Source of the DNA: Woeseiaceae bacterium | Lineage (GTDB): Bacteria > Pseudomonadota > Gammaproteobacteria > Steroidobacterales > Woeseiaceae | Length of the DNA stretch: 64,000 nt | Assembly (NCBI GenBank): GCA_028289545.1 | Contig: JANQPG010000024.1 | Coordinates: forward strand, 62,001 to 126,000 | Reading direction: 5' to 3' | In this document: piece by piece, positions 34,812 to 42,735 of the stretch | How the letters are laid out: every line of letters begins with the position of its first letter | How positions within the stretch are numbered: position 1 is the stretch's first letter | The notes under the pieces: model-generated | Seen by the model: the letters and a program-made list of their open reading frames with translations, nothing else | Databases searched by the model: none | Told to the model about the DNA's origin: nothing | Position numbers and translations under genes: made by a program

Positions 34812-36950
34812 CTAGAAACTCAGCCTGAACCTCGCGCCGAATTCGCTGGCGTCGTTGCTCAAAATTCGCAGGACGTAGTCGCCGGTGTTCAGGCGCGCGT
34901 TATCGTAGCGTTCGTCGGTCACGTTGCGGCCGTAGATACCCGCGGTCCAGCGGCCGTCGCCCGTCCGGTACGAAAAGTCCAGGTTGAGCAGGCCGCGGCT
35001 GTCGATCTGGGTCAGACGGCCGGGATCGGAACTGGGTTCGCCGAACATGTCGTCTCGATACGAGTAATCCGCACGGAACACCCACTCGTTGCCGCCCGGC
35101 GTCGGAATATGCAGCTCGGGGCTCAGCGAGAACGTGAGCTCGGGCGTCAGCGGCGCGACCGGTTTTGTGCCTCCCTGTTCGTCGACGTCCACGTCGATGT
35201 AGCCGAGCGACGCCTGGAACAGGAAGTTCTCGTTGAAGTAGTACGTGTTCTCCCACTCGAAGCCGATCGATGTCTGGTCGACGATCAGGTTGACCGTGTT
35301 GAAGCCGCCGCCCTGGGTCGTGCTCACCTGATAGGGTAGGTCCGAGTAGTTGGTCAGGAATACCGCCGCGCTCATCTGGAAGTTATTGGTGGGCGCGCCC
35401 TTGACGCCGACTTCGTAGTTGATCGCCGTGATGTTGTCGCTCGCGACGAAGCAGTTCGGATCGCCGAACAGGCAGAACGGCCGCGCCGGGAACTGGCCCG
35501 ACTGGTAGCCGCTCTGGATGCTGCCGTAGACGTTCATGCCGCCGTCGAACGTGTAGTTCGCCGACAGGTCCCAGGTCACCTCGTCGAAGTCTTCGCTGCC
35601 CGGCGTCGGCCCGATGCCGACGTTGGCGACGGCGTCCTTTTCGTCCTGCGTGAAGCGCAGGCCGGCTGACACGCGCAGCGCGTCCGACACATCGAAGCCG
35701 GCGTTGCCGTAAAGAGCGATGCTGGTCACCTCCTGGTCCAGTACGAACAGCCCGCCGGTGCCGCCGTTGAACGTCGTCGGGAACTGGAAGTTGCCGCCGT
35801 CCTCTTCAAAGTAATAGAAGCCGGAGACGAAGTCCCAGTTGTCGAAAGCGCCGTTCAGCTGCACCTCGAACGACGTTTGATCGGCGTCGCCGAACTCGGG
35901 GAACGACAGGAAGTCGTCCTCCAGGCTGTCGTCATCGAGACCCGCCTTGTAGTCGGACGAACGGTGGCTCAGGATGACCTTGCTCGTGTAGGTGTCGTTG
36001 ATGTCCCAATCCAGCGTGACGGCGATCCCCTCGGCACTGTTCTTGACGATGGTCTGGCTCGCCTGGCCCGTGTTGCTGTCGTAAGGGTCGGCGGCGAGGT
36101 CCGCATTCGTGAAGCCTGCCTGGCGGAGCGCGCTCGACGCAGGCAGTTCGTCGATCAGCGTCGTGTATGGCCTCAAGCCGCCTTCGCCGTCGTTGGCGTC
36201 CAGAGCGACGGTAATCGTCGCGTCCTGACTGAGGTCGAAGCGCAGCGCGAGCCGGCCGAAGACCTCGCTCGTCTCGCCGACTTCGACGCCGGCGTTCGGC
36301 AGGTTCAAAAAGTCGCCGATTCCGTCGCGGTTCTTGAAGCCGCCCGTGAACGACACGGCGAAGCTGTCGCTGACGCGGTAGTCGCCGTAGAAGTCGCCAT
36401 TCAGCCGGCCGCGGCTACCCGCCTCGATGCCGATCTGCGCCGTGTCTTCGGCTCCGGGCGTCTTCGTGATGATGTTGATTGCGCCGCCGATCGAGTTGCG
36501 GCCGTACAGCGTGCCCTGCGGACCGCGCAGGACTTCGATGCGCTCGATATTCGTGATGTTCCAGTTCTGGCCCACCTGGCGGCCGAGGTAGACGCCGTCG
36601 ACGTAGACCGAGACACCCGGATCGGTAGTGATCAGGTGGTCCTGCAGGCCGATGCCGCGGATAAACGCGTTGGCCGACGACGTATGCCCAGCCGAGAACT
36701 CGGTGATGTTCAGGTTCGGGACAAATTTGCCGACGTCGTAGATATTGACGATGCCCTGCTCGACGAGCTTGTCGCCATCGAATGCGGACAGCGCGATCGG
36801 TACTTCGTAAATGCTCTGCTCACGCTTTGCGGCGGTGACGGTGATTTCCTCGACGAATGAGTCGCTGCCCTGGCCCAGGGCCGTGATTGGCAGCAACAGC
36901 GCGGTCGAAACGGCCGCGACGACAGTCGAAGGGATGCGTTGTTGGTTCAT
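34812..36950 (-). CDS. TonB-dependent receptor
   Basis: 712 residues with a signal peptide (to ITALGQG), a TonB box (EEITVTAAKRE), a plug domain (VPIALSAFDGDKLVEQGI, FIRGIGLQDH, DGVYLGRQVG, IEVLRGPQGTLYGRNSIGGAINIITKTPG) and a barrel ending FGARFRLSF. The plug type is that of the large group of receptors in sphingomonads and marine gammaproteobacteria that take up plant, algal or aromatic compounds; iron is also possible. It stands alone with its own terminator, so the ligand cannot be inferred from neighbours. Confidence 0.9.
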   Translation of the reverse strand: MNQQRIPSTVVAAVSTALLLPITALGQGSDSFVEEITVTAAKREQSIYEVPIALSAFDGDKLVEQGIVNIYDVGKFVPNLNITEFSAGHTSSANAFIRGIGLQDHLITTDPGVSVYVDGVYLGRQVGQNWNITNIERIEVLRGPQGTLYGRNSIGGAINIITKTPGAEDTAQIGIEAGSRGRLNGDFYGDYRVSDSFAVSFTGGFKNRDGIGDFLNLPNAGVEVGETSEVFGRLALRFDLSQDATITVALDANDGEGGLRPYTTLIDELPASSALRQAGFTNADLAADPYDSNTGQASQTIVKNSAEGIAVTLDWDINDTYTSKVILSHRSSDYKAGLDDDSLEDDFLSFPEFGDADQTSFEVQLNGAFDNWDFVSGFYYFEEDGGNFQFPTTFNGGTGGLFVLDQEVTSIALYGNAGFDVSDALRVSAGLRFTQDEKDAVANVGIGPTPGSEDFDEVTWDLSANYTFDGGMNVYGSIQSGYQSGQFPARPFCLFGDPNCFVASDNITAINYEVGVKGAPTNNFQMSAAVFLTNYSDLPYQVSTTQGGGFNTVNLIVDQTSIGFEWENTYYFNENFLFQASLGYIDVDVDEQGGTKPVAPLTPELTFSLSPELHIPTPGGNEWVFRADYSYRDDMFGEPSSDPGRLTQIDSRGLLNLDFSYRTGDGRWTAGIYGRNVTDERYDNARLNTGDYVLRILSNDASEFGARFRLSF

Positions 36951-37370
36951 GTTATTCCCCCTATGGATACTTGCCCAACGAAACCTTGTCGAAACACAAT
37001 GGAAACATTCTCGAGACAGCTCAGGAGACCGGTTCCGGTTTCGCAGTACCCCGCAAGGTAGTGCAAAAGCGTTGCGATGTCATCGAAAAGCAACGGTCGA
37101 CGATGTTCTGCCCGCACAAAAACACGACGACATGCTCACCGACCTGGGTCGTGCGGGCGTCATGATCTTTACCGATTTCTACCCGAGGGCGCACTGCGAC
37201 GCACTACTCGGCGGCAGAACTGCACGAACCGACCAACGCAGTCGGAGCGCTCGTACATCAAAATCGTCGGGAAACGCCGAACCTGATGTTGATTGGTTGG
37301 CGAACCGGAAAAACCGTCGGAAACAAAAAAGAGCCTACACGCCGAATCACGTATAAGCCCTTGATCTAAT
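36951..37370. other. Gap between the TonB receptor and the tRNA fragment
   Basis: 420 bp holding the receptor promoter. GCCCGCAC and GTGCGGGC near 37110-37160 form 8-bp inverted arms. At 37331-37361 an 11-bp stem with wobble pairs and a six-T run on the minus strand looks like the old terminator of the tRNA whose fragment lies at 37371. No gene is supported. Confidence 0.4.
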
Positions 37371-37403
37371 TGGCGCGCCCGGAAGGATTCGAACCTCCGA
37401 CCG
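37371..37403 (-). repeat. tRNA-Arg 3'-end fragment, candidate attachment-site scar
   Basis: 33 bases identical to positions 52000-52032, the CCA end, acceptor and T arm of tRNA-Arg(ACG), in the same orientation. The 5' half of a tRNA is absent, so it cannot be functional. A terminator-like stem lies just downstream in tRNA direction. Confidence 0.8.
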
Positions 37404-37498
37404 GTCCGATAGCACTGTCGTGCCAATTGGCCAGAAAGCACCGAGAGCACATGGTTCGTGGCTGGCTCGCTTTTAGGCACGGGTGGCGGCCCGCGCGT

Positions 37499-38200
37499 TC
37501 AGACCAGGTGGCGGCCGCCGTCCATGTGAATGATGCGGCCCGTCACGTAATGGCTGTCGAGGAGGTAGTCGACCTGGTGCTGCATTTCATCCAAACCGCC
37601 CTCGCGCTGTATCAGGCTTTTTCGGAGGGTTTTCTCGCGGTACTCCGCGTTGTCGTCCTCGTTGAAGAGCACGAGCGCCGGCGCGATGCTGTTGACCTTG
37701 ACTTCGGGCGCCAGTAACGCCGCGAATGACAGCGTCAGGTTGTCCTGCGCAGCCTTGCTTGCCGCATAGGCGACGTGCTTCTTGCTCCCGCGCCCGGACA
37801 CGTAGTCGCCGAGGTGGACGATGTCCGATGGCGCGCCGGCCTTGAGCAAGCCAGCGAGGCCGAGGTTGATTCGGTACGGGGCAGCAACGTGCACGTCCAT
37901 CATGCGGCGCAAGATTTCCTCTGGCGGATAGTCTGCCTTGTCTGGCAGCCAGTCAGAGGCGTTGTGAACAATGGCTCGCAACCGGTCGTGCCGTGTGGCC
38001 ACATCGTCGATCAGCGCTTGCACCTCTGCCGCCTCGTAGAAGTCACAGCGGTGCAGTTCAACGCCGAGCGTTGCCAGCTCGTCGATGTTGTCTCGCTCTG
38101 AACGGTACGTACCGATCACCGGCTGGCCGCGGCTGATAAAGGTACGCGCCAGGTGGAAGCCGACGCGCTGTCCCACGCCGGTGATGAGGGTCGGATTCAC
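37499..38200 (-). CDS. folM: Dihydromonapterin reductase FolM
   Basis: 233 residues from the GTG at 38200, chosen because it overlaps the folE stop in a GTGA arrangement and puts [13 protein letters not shown] at the N-terminus, as in FolM. The open frame runs 15 codons further into folE. SDR features: the GVGQRVG nucleotide loop, IVHNASDW, and AYAASKAA with the catalytic Tyr and Lys. FolM reduces dihydromonapterin to tetrahydromonapterin, the cofactor of bacterial phenylalanine hydroxylase, and has weak dihydrofolate reductase activity. It is the last gene of a three-gene pterin operon. Confidence 0.88.
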   Translation of the reverse strand: MNPTLITGVGQRVGFHLARTFISRGQPVIGTYRSERDNIDELATLGVELHRCDFYEAAEVQALIDDVATRHDRLRAIVHNASDWLPDKADYPPEEILRRMMDVHVAAPYRINLGLAGLLKAGAPSDIVHLGDYVSGRGSKKHVAYAASKAAQDNLTLSFAALLAPEVKVNSIAPALVLFNEDDNAEYREKTLRKSLIQREGGLDEMQHQVDYLLDSHYVTGRIIHMDGGRHLV

Positions 38201-38901
38201 GGATTCAGAAATTCTGCACGAGTATGGATGTTCTTTTCGAAACAACCGCCCAGCGCAGTCGTGCTGGTCCGCGAATTTGAATCCATGACGCCTCGGGATT
38301 TAACACAGTAGTGGGTCGCATCGATGCTGACGGCAACGTCGTCCGTGCCCAGCAGCGCCTGCAGGGCGACGAGAATCTGGCGCGTGAGCCGTTCCTGCAC
38401 CTGGGGGCGTCGAGCGAAAAAGCGCACGAGGCGATTGATCTTGGACAGCCCCAGAATCTTGTCTTTCGGGATATAGGCCACTTTCGCGGTGCCGTCGATG
38501 GTCACAAAGTGGTGTTCGCAGGTACTGACCAGCTCGATGTCCCGTACCTTGACCATCTCGTTTACACCCATCTTGTTGTCGATGAGCGAGAGTTTCGGGA
38601 ATTCGCTGTAGTCCAGTCCGGAGAAGATTTCCCGCACGTACATTTTGGCGACGCGATGAGGCGTCTCCGAGAGCGAGTCGTCGCCAAGGTCGAGCCCAAG
38701 TGTTTCGACCACCTCGCGCATCAGCGCTTCGATACGACGGTACTTTTGCTCGACAGAAAGCCCGTTATCGATCATTGGCGTTTCAAGGCCGCGGTCCATC
38801 AGCGTATCGCGCACAAGGCGCGCTTCGTCGCTGAACAGGGCTTCTTTTTCCGCCGCGGCGGCTTCCGCAACGGCGGACAGGTGAATGGCTTCAGGGCTCA
38901 C
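38197..38901 (-). CDS. folE: GTP cyclohydrolase I
   Basis: 234 residues. The catalytic core has [41 protein letters not shown] with Cys and His zinc ligands, [23 protein letters not shown], and [11 protein letters not shown] with the second zinc Cys. It converts GTP to dihydroneopterin triphosphate. The N-terminal 50 residues are longer than in the E. coli enzyme. The start overlaps the folX stop by four bases and the stop overlaps folM, so the operon is tightly coupled. A genome normally has another folE for folate; this copy probably serves monapterin. Confidence 0.95.
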   Translation of the reverse strand: MSPEAIHLSAVAEAAAAEKEALFSDEARLVRDTLMDRGLETPMIDNGLSVEQKYRRIEALMREVVETLGLDLGDDSLSETPHRVAKMYVREIFSGLDYSEFPKLSLIDNKMGVNEMVKVRDIELVSTCEHHFVTIDGTAKVAYIPKDKILGLSKINRLVRFFARRPQVQERLTRQILVALQALLGTDDVAVSIDATHYCVKSRGVMDSNSRTSTTALGGCFEKNIHTRAEFLNP

Positions 38902-39299
38902 GATGCTTTCTCCAATAGGCGCGGCATGGCCGCGTGCTGCGCGGGATGTTCGAGGGTTAGTGATACCGAATCGGCAAAGCGCAGTGCGTGAGGTTTTTCA
39001 ACGGTGACGGAGGCCCGCTGAACACTTGCATCGGTGCTGCAGATGGCCAACACGTCGCCGACCAGCTTCTCGAGCAGCAGGAACTGCCCGCCTTCCACAA
39101 GCTCGATGATGGCCTTGGTGATCGTCTTGTAGTTTAGCGCTTCCTCCACACGGTCCTCGAAAACACCGTCTGCCAGGGCGTAGGCGATTTCGGCGTTGAC
39201 AATGATGTCCTGCTTTTTCATGCGCTCTTCGGGGTTGAAGCCAATGAGCGTGCGAAGGCGCAGGTTGTGGATGCGAATGGTTGCTATCTTCCGGGTCAT
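38898..39299 (-). CDS. folX: Dihydroneopterin triphosphate 2'-epimerase
   Basis: 133 residues of the aldolase/epimerase fold: [60 protein letters not shown] and [20 protein letters not shown]. The long R-T-L-I-G-F-N-x-E-E-R motif and the [11 protein letters not shown] ending fit FolX rather than FolB. It turns dihydroneopterin triphosphate into the monapterin form, between FolE and FolM in the pathway. First gene of the operon. Confidence 0.88.
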   Translation of the reverse strand: MTRKIATIRIHNLRLRTLIGFNPEERMKKQDIIVNAEIAYALADGVFEDRVEEALNYKTITKAIIELVEGGQFLLLEKLVGDVLAICSTDASVQRASVTVEKPHALRFADSVSLTLEHPAQHAAMPRLLEKAS

Positions 39300-39680
39300 T
39301 CGTTTTGCTCTCTTTCCAGACCAGCTCCTGGCACTCGTGCTGGGATGCTGGGCCGCGCGTTAGATGCGAGGTGGGGATTGTGTCCGAAAGAGAGGTGGGC
39401 GGTGTAACAGTTGGTAACGGAGAATGAGTTTGGGCGGGGTAAGGCGATTGACGATACAGCGATGCACACGGCAAATTTCGTGACGGAGCCTATCCGCTGT
39501 GTCGACCATCGCAAGCGCATTCTAACGCTTGCGCTATCGCAAACCTCCGCCGTGCACGCTGCCGTCGCAGGCCAGGCCGTCGACTTTGACATCCAGAACA
39601 GGTGTCGGTGTCATCCTCGGTCATATGATTGATCGAAGCATTACCCACGAGGCCATTCATGACCCGCGGAAATCGAAAGC
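39300..39680. other. Gap upstream of folX
   Basis: About 380 bp that should hold the pterin operon promoter. I find no gene, operator or riboswitch-like fold that I would support. Confidence 0.35.
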
Positions 39681-39716
39681 AAAAAAGCCAACCACCGCTA
39701 AGTGATTGGCTTTTTT
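39681..39716. terminator. Bidirectional terminator beside the second tRNA-Arg fragment
   Basis: AAAAAAGCCAA(C)CAC pairs with GTG(A)TTGGCTTTTTT around a 6-base loop, with A and T runs on both sides. On the minus strand it lies eight bases after the CCA end of the fragment at 39725, where the original tRNA terminator would be. Confidence 0.85.
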
Positions 39717-39724
39717 GACTTTAG

Positions 39725-39769
39725 TGGCGCGCCCGGAAGGATTCGAACCTCCGACCGCCTGGTTCGTAG
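39725..39769 (-). repeat. 45-bp copy of the 3' half of tRNA-Arg(ACG), candidate att site
   Basis: Identical at 45 of 45 bases to 52000-52044, from the CCA end through the T arm and variable loop into the anticodon stem and loop, in the same orientation. The identity stops in the anticodon loop, where tyrosine recombinases of the phage/P4 type usually cut tRNA genes. It is the expected distal att site of an island inserted in the tRNA. Confidence 0.85.
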
Positions 39770-39806
39770 GCGTATACGTCGCTAACCGTTTTCTTTTGAA
39801 TCAGTA

Positions 39807-39882
39807 AGTTAGATGGCCCGCCCTCGTCCCTTCTGCCGTCAAGCGCCGCCAAGAACCGTGAATTGCCGCCTCAACGCTACGT
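39807..39882. repeat. Dispersed repeat, copy 3
   Basis: 76 bp aligned without gaps to the copy at 25312 (61 of 76 identical), starting GTTAGATGGCC. It lies just inside the candidate att site. Confidence 0.6.
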
Positions 39883-40149
39883 TAGGTCCGTCTTTGTTCC
39901 GAACACCATCTTCGAATTTCGACCATTTCGTTCCATGTTTTGCAGCGGCGTCCAACTCAGACGCCGCATCCTCGTTCGCGATAATTATCGTGGCAGGATG
40001 AAGCTGCTGAGACGCCGCCGACCCGCCCTAAGATTTGCTCGACTCGGCTTCGATAAACTCGTCATACTCTGTATTGCTGTCGACATGCAATACATCTCGC
40101 CATCGAGGCCAAATCTTCGAGGCCAGCACCCAGAAAGAACGGTCGGTCC

Positions 40150-40353
40150 GCGAGAGCTAGCGTCAGGTACTCGATCAGCGAATCGTTGACACTGGCCCTC
40201 GGCGCAAACAACCTGTTCGATATTTATTTGAAACCGACGCGGGAAACGGATCCGAACCCGAGTACCTTCGACCGCATATTCCCGTACTCAGGATTCTCGC
40301 CGTTTGGTTTCAGCGGCCGATACCTGTACGGACGCGTCACGTATGCACTCTGA
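40150..40353 (+). pseudogene. TonB-dependent receptor C-terminal remnant
   Basis: The frame ending at TGA 40351-40353 reads YSISESLTLALGANNLFD, then RIFPYSGFSPFGFSGRYLY and GRVTYAL. This is the standard last strands of a TonB receptor barrel, including the terminal aromatic motif. No start and no upstream barrel or plug are present, so over 90 percent of the gene is lost. It lies at the left edge of the lasso-peptide island and may be what is left of an ancestral receptor or of an earlier insertion. Confidence 0.7.
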
Positions 40354-40606
40354 AGCAGCGTCGCGGCGGATAGTGCGTACAAGGGGCCATCATGTCAGGG
40401 GATCGGCGCTTGCCGAGCTAGTCTCGTCAAGCATGGTACCGGAGAACGCCGCCGCTCCTTGCGCGTCAGCGACCAGCGAATTGGATTCGAGCGGTACCTT
40501 TGAGACGACAGTGAAGCTCCTGAATCTCAACTGGCTGGAGCGGGTTTAACGCAAACTGAGTATCGCAGGTTGAAGCGTCTACGCGCTGAAATGAGCGGCG
40601 CCCGCA

Positions 40607-41533
40607 TCATAGCGCCGGTACGGTCGTCTTCTGCAACTCCAGCTTGACTTTAAGGACGTAATTCTTGCGCGCAACGGGCACAACCTGCGTCAGTCGAGGG
40701 TCGACATAGTCCTTGAACAACGGCGGCCGCGGTGCCTGAAGATAGAAATGTCGATCCTCCTTGATTTCTGCAGGCAACAGCAAATCGGATGCGTCTTCAT
40801 CGGATGCATCGGTCAGCAGGCAAGGAACGTAGCGGAATCCCAACTCACGCAACACGTAGACGCGGTGTGATCCGTTTGTCAAGATGATTCGCTTACCTGA
40901 GCGAGTGGCGCTGATAACGTTGTCGCTGAAGCCAAGATAGATCACGACCGCGTGACTGGCCGAACCGAACGGATCGTAGTTCTGAATATCGGCGGGCTCG
41001 ACCGTGGCAACGTCCAGGAAGCGTAGATCGCTGGACTCCGATGAGAACGTGTACCCGCTATCGGACTGCGAGAAACGAACCGCCGGATGCGAACGGCCAC
41101 CGCTGCGGGAGGCGAGATCGATAACGTCCTGCGCGCTCGGAACGGACGCCATGGACGCCTTGAGCTGCTCGACGTGCCGCAGGTTGATCGAATCCTGAAA
41201 AACGATTAGACGATCGATCTCGACCATGCACCAGGATCGCGGCACCAAAGAGCCAAGCCGACGCATCGAGGGTTGGCATAGCACCTGTTCGGCCAAGGGC
41301 TTCATTTCTTCCGAAAGCGGGCGCACGTCGATGCTTTCGGCGATACCTGCTTCATCATCGATGATCCGAAGCGCCGCGGCTCGCGCCTCTTGCCACTCGG
41401 ACATCAGCGCGGCTTCGTCAAAGCTCCGAGGCGGACATCGTTCTCTGACAAACCGAATGAACTTCGGGAGCGAGAACAGACCTCGCGTGACCAAAATCGG
41501 ATCGAATCCATTGCCGAAAGTCGTACTGCTCAT
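40607..41533 (-). CDS. ParB/Srx-like accessory protein next to the lasso-peptide genes
   Basis: 308 residues, soluble. The middle (MVEIDRLIVFQDSINLRHVEQL) and the later IILTNGSHRVYVLRELGFRYVPCLLTD resemble the ParB/sulfiredoxin-like fold, where N-G-x-H-R-x-x-x-L-R-E is the nucleotide-binding element. The C-terminus has PPLFKDYVDPRLTQVV. The gene is divergent from the lasso precursor with a 212-bp shared promoter region, which suggests that it belongs to the cluster as a modifying, phosphate-transfer or regulatory protein. I do not know a characterised lasso tailoring enzyme of this type, so the role is open. Confidence 0.5.
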   Translation of the reverse strand: MSSTTFGNGFDPILVTRGLFSLPKFIRFVRERCPPRSFDEAALMSEWQEARAAALRIIDDEAGIAESIDVRPLSEEMKPLAEQVLCQPSMRRLGSLVPRSWCMVEIDRLIVFQDSINLRHVEQLKASMASVPSAQDVIDLASRSGGRSHPAVRFSQSDSGYTFSSESSDLRFLDVATVEPADIQNYDPFGSASHAVVIYLGFSDNVISATRSGKRIILTNGSHRVYVLRELGFRYVPCLLTDASDEDASDLLLPAEIKEDRHFYLQAPRPPLFKDYVDPRLTQVVPVARKNYVLKVKLELQKTTVPAL

Positions 41534-41745
41534 CCATAAACTCCGATCTCGATGAAGTCCGATCTGTTATTCAATCGTTCGTTCTGCGTATCCCGAAGCC
41601 GCGCACAACGTAATAACGTAACATCAAGTTAAAACCGCCGCAACGCTTCCAACGGGTGGTCCTCTACCTGCGGAAAGTCCGTAGACTCTATATTGTGCCT
41701 GGCGACTGTTTTGCCGGGCATCACCACTAACTCAAGGAGATGCTC

Positions 41746-41931
41746 ATGAACGAGCTGATTGAAATGGGCTTTGTGGTCGCGGACACGCCGGGAACGAACC
41801 GCGATACCCTGCGGGATGACGAACTGACCGAACTGGGTCTGGTAGTTTCGAAAACCAAAGGGCATTGCCACGGTAGCCTGCCGGATGCCGGCGCGCTCGG
41901 CGCCTGTAAGACCACATCGCCGTCGTATTGA
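41746..41931 (+). CDS. Lasso peptide precursor (A protein)
   Basis: 61 residues from the ATG at 41746, six bases after AAGGAG; an ATG two codons earlier is too close to that site. The leader is 38 residues and ends LGLVVSKTK, with Thr at -2 and a G-x5-T-x-G spacing as in lasso leaders. The 23-residue core starts GHCHGSLPD: Gly1 and Asp9 would form a nine-residue macrolactam ring. Cys3 in the ring and Cys16 in the tail could form one disulfide, as in the class III peptide BI-32169. The tail ends CKTTSPSY with Tyr23 as a possible plug. Two His flank Cys3. The B protein and cyclase follow directly, which confirms the assignment. No isopeptidase is nearby. Confidence 0.9.
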   Translation: MNELIEMGFVVADTPGTNRDTLRDDELTELGLVVSKTKGHCHGSLPDAGALGACKTTSPSY

Positions 41932-41943
41932 ATCGGCATTACT

Positions 41944-41974
41944 CGCCTGACATGCCTGTTGTGCATGTCAGGCG
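41944..41974 (+). promoter_or_regulatory. Stem-loop between lasso precursor and B gene
   Basis: A perfect 12-bp stem (CGCCTGACATGC with its complement) and a 7-base loop lie 12 bases after the precursor stop. There is no T run. In lasso operons such stems are known to raise precursor mRNA levels over the enzyme genes by partial termination or 3'-end protection. Confidence 0.65.
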
Positions 41975-42012
41975 TGCCCTGCTCTCCTCCCACCATAGGA
42001 TGCAAGGACGAG

Positions 42013-42720
42013 ATGGTCGCTGCGGTAGCACCTCCCTATTTCCTCGCGAGGCGGGCACACGTGTGCGTAGCTCACGACACCGTGTTTATATTGGACTCGA
42101 CGACGGGGAAGTATCTGTCGATGGACAAGGACAGAGCAGCCAGCCTCGGATCCTTCATCCTGGATTGGCCGATAAAATCGAGGAACCGCACTGCCCCAAT
42201 GGTGCTGCAGTCTTTGATCGATCGATGCCTGATCACGATGGATCCACAGCTCGGCAAGCCCGCCACTCCTGCACGCGTTGAGCTACCGACGACCTGGTTG
42301 CGGGAGAGTCAGCCTCGAGGATGTCCGCAATTTACCCTGCGCGACTTTCGCAGGTTCTCGATCGCCATTGCCTACGCTCTCTTCAACAAGCGATTTCTTC
42401 CGTTCAGGCATACGGTTCGGCGGGTGGAGAAAAGGAAAGACGCCACGCAAGATCGGCAAATCGACATCGTGCAGCTCGCGTCCCTCGTGCGCATATTCGA
42501 TTGGCTCCGGCCCCTCGGCTTCAAGAAGGCGGATGCGTGTTTCCTGTACTGCCTCGCGCTCAACGAATTCCTGGCGAAGTACGCCATCTACCCGACCTGG
42601 GTATTTGCGGTTCGGACTGCACGGCCGTTCGAAGCTCATTGCTGGTTGCAGTATGGCGATCAGGCTATGACCGACCTGCCTTTCCGCTTGCGCCGGATGG
42701 TCCCGATCCTCGTACTTTGA
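42013..42720 (+). CDS. Lasso peptide leader peptidase with fused recognition domain (B protein)
   Basis: 235 residues from ATG 42013 (AAGGA five bases upstream; the frame opens 18 codons earlier). Residues about 5-85 form a PqqD-like recognition element (PPYFLARRAHVCVAHDTVFILDS...GKYLSMD) that binds the leader. Residues about 95-235 are a transglutaminase-like protease with Cys176 (ADACFLYCLALNEFL), His209 (FEAHCWLQ) and Asp221. It removes the leader after the -1 Lys so that Gly1 is free for ring closure. B1 and B2 are fused, as in most proteobacterial clusters. The motif AHCW instead of the usual AHAW is a small oddity. Confidence 0.88.
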   Translation: MVAAVAPPYFLARRAHVCVAHDTVFILDSTTGKYLSMDKDRAASLGSFILDWPIKSRNRTAPMVLQSLIDRCLITMDPQLGKPATPARVELPTTWLRESQPRGCPQFTLRDFRRFSIAIAYALFNKRFLPFRHTVRRVEKRKDATQDRQIDIVQLASLVRIFDWLRPLGFKKADACFLYCLALNEFLAKYAIYPTWVFAVRTARPFEAHCWLQYGDQAMTDLPFRLRRMVPILVL

Positions 42721-42735
42721 CGCTCGTAAGGGCCC

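Noticed and set aside
37371-37448. A second complete tRNA
   Set aside because: Only the 3' 33 bases match. No acceptor-pairing 5' half or anticodon arm is present.
37370-37717. A plus-strand frame starting MARPEGFEPPT
   Set aside because: This is the usual false translation across a reversed tRNA 3' end; the rest is antisense to folM. The same applies to frames at 51987 and near 20135.
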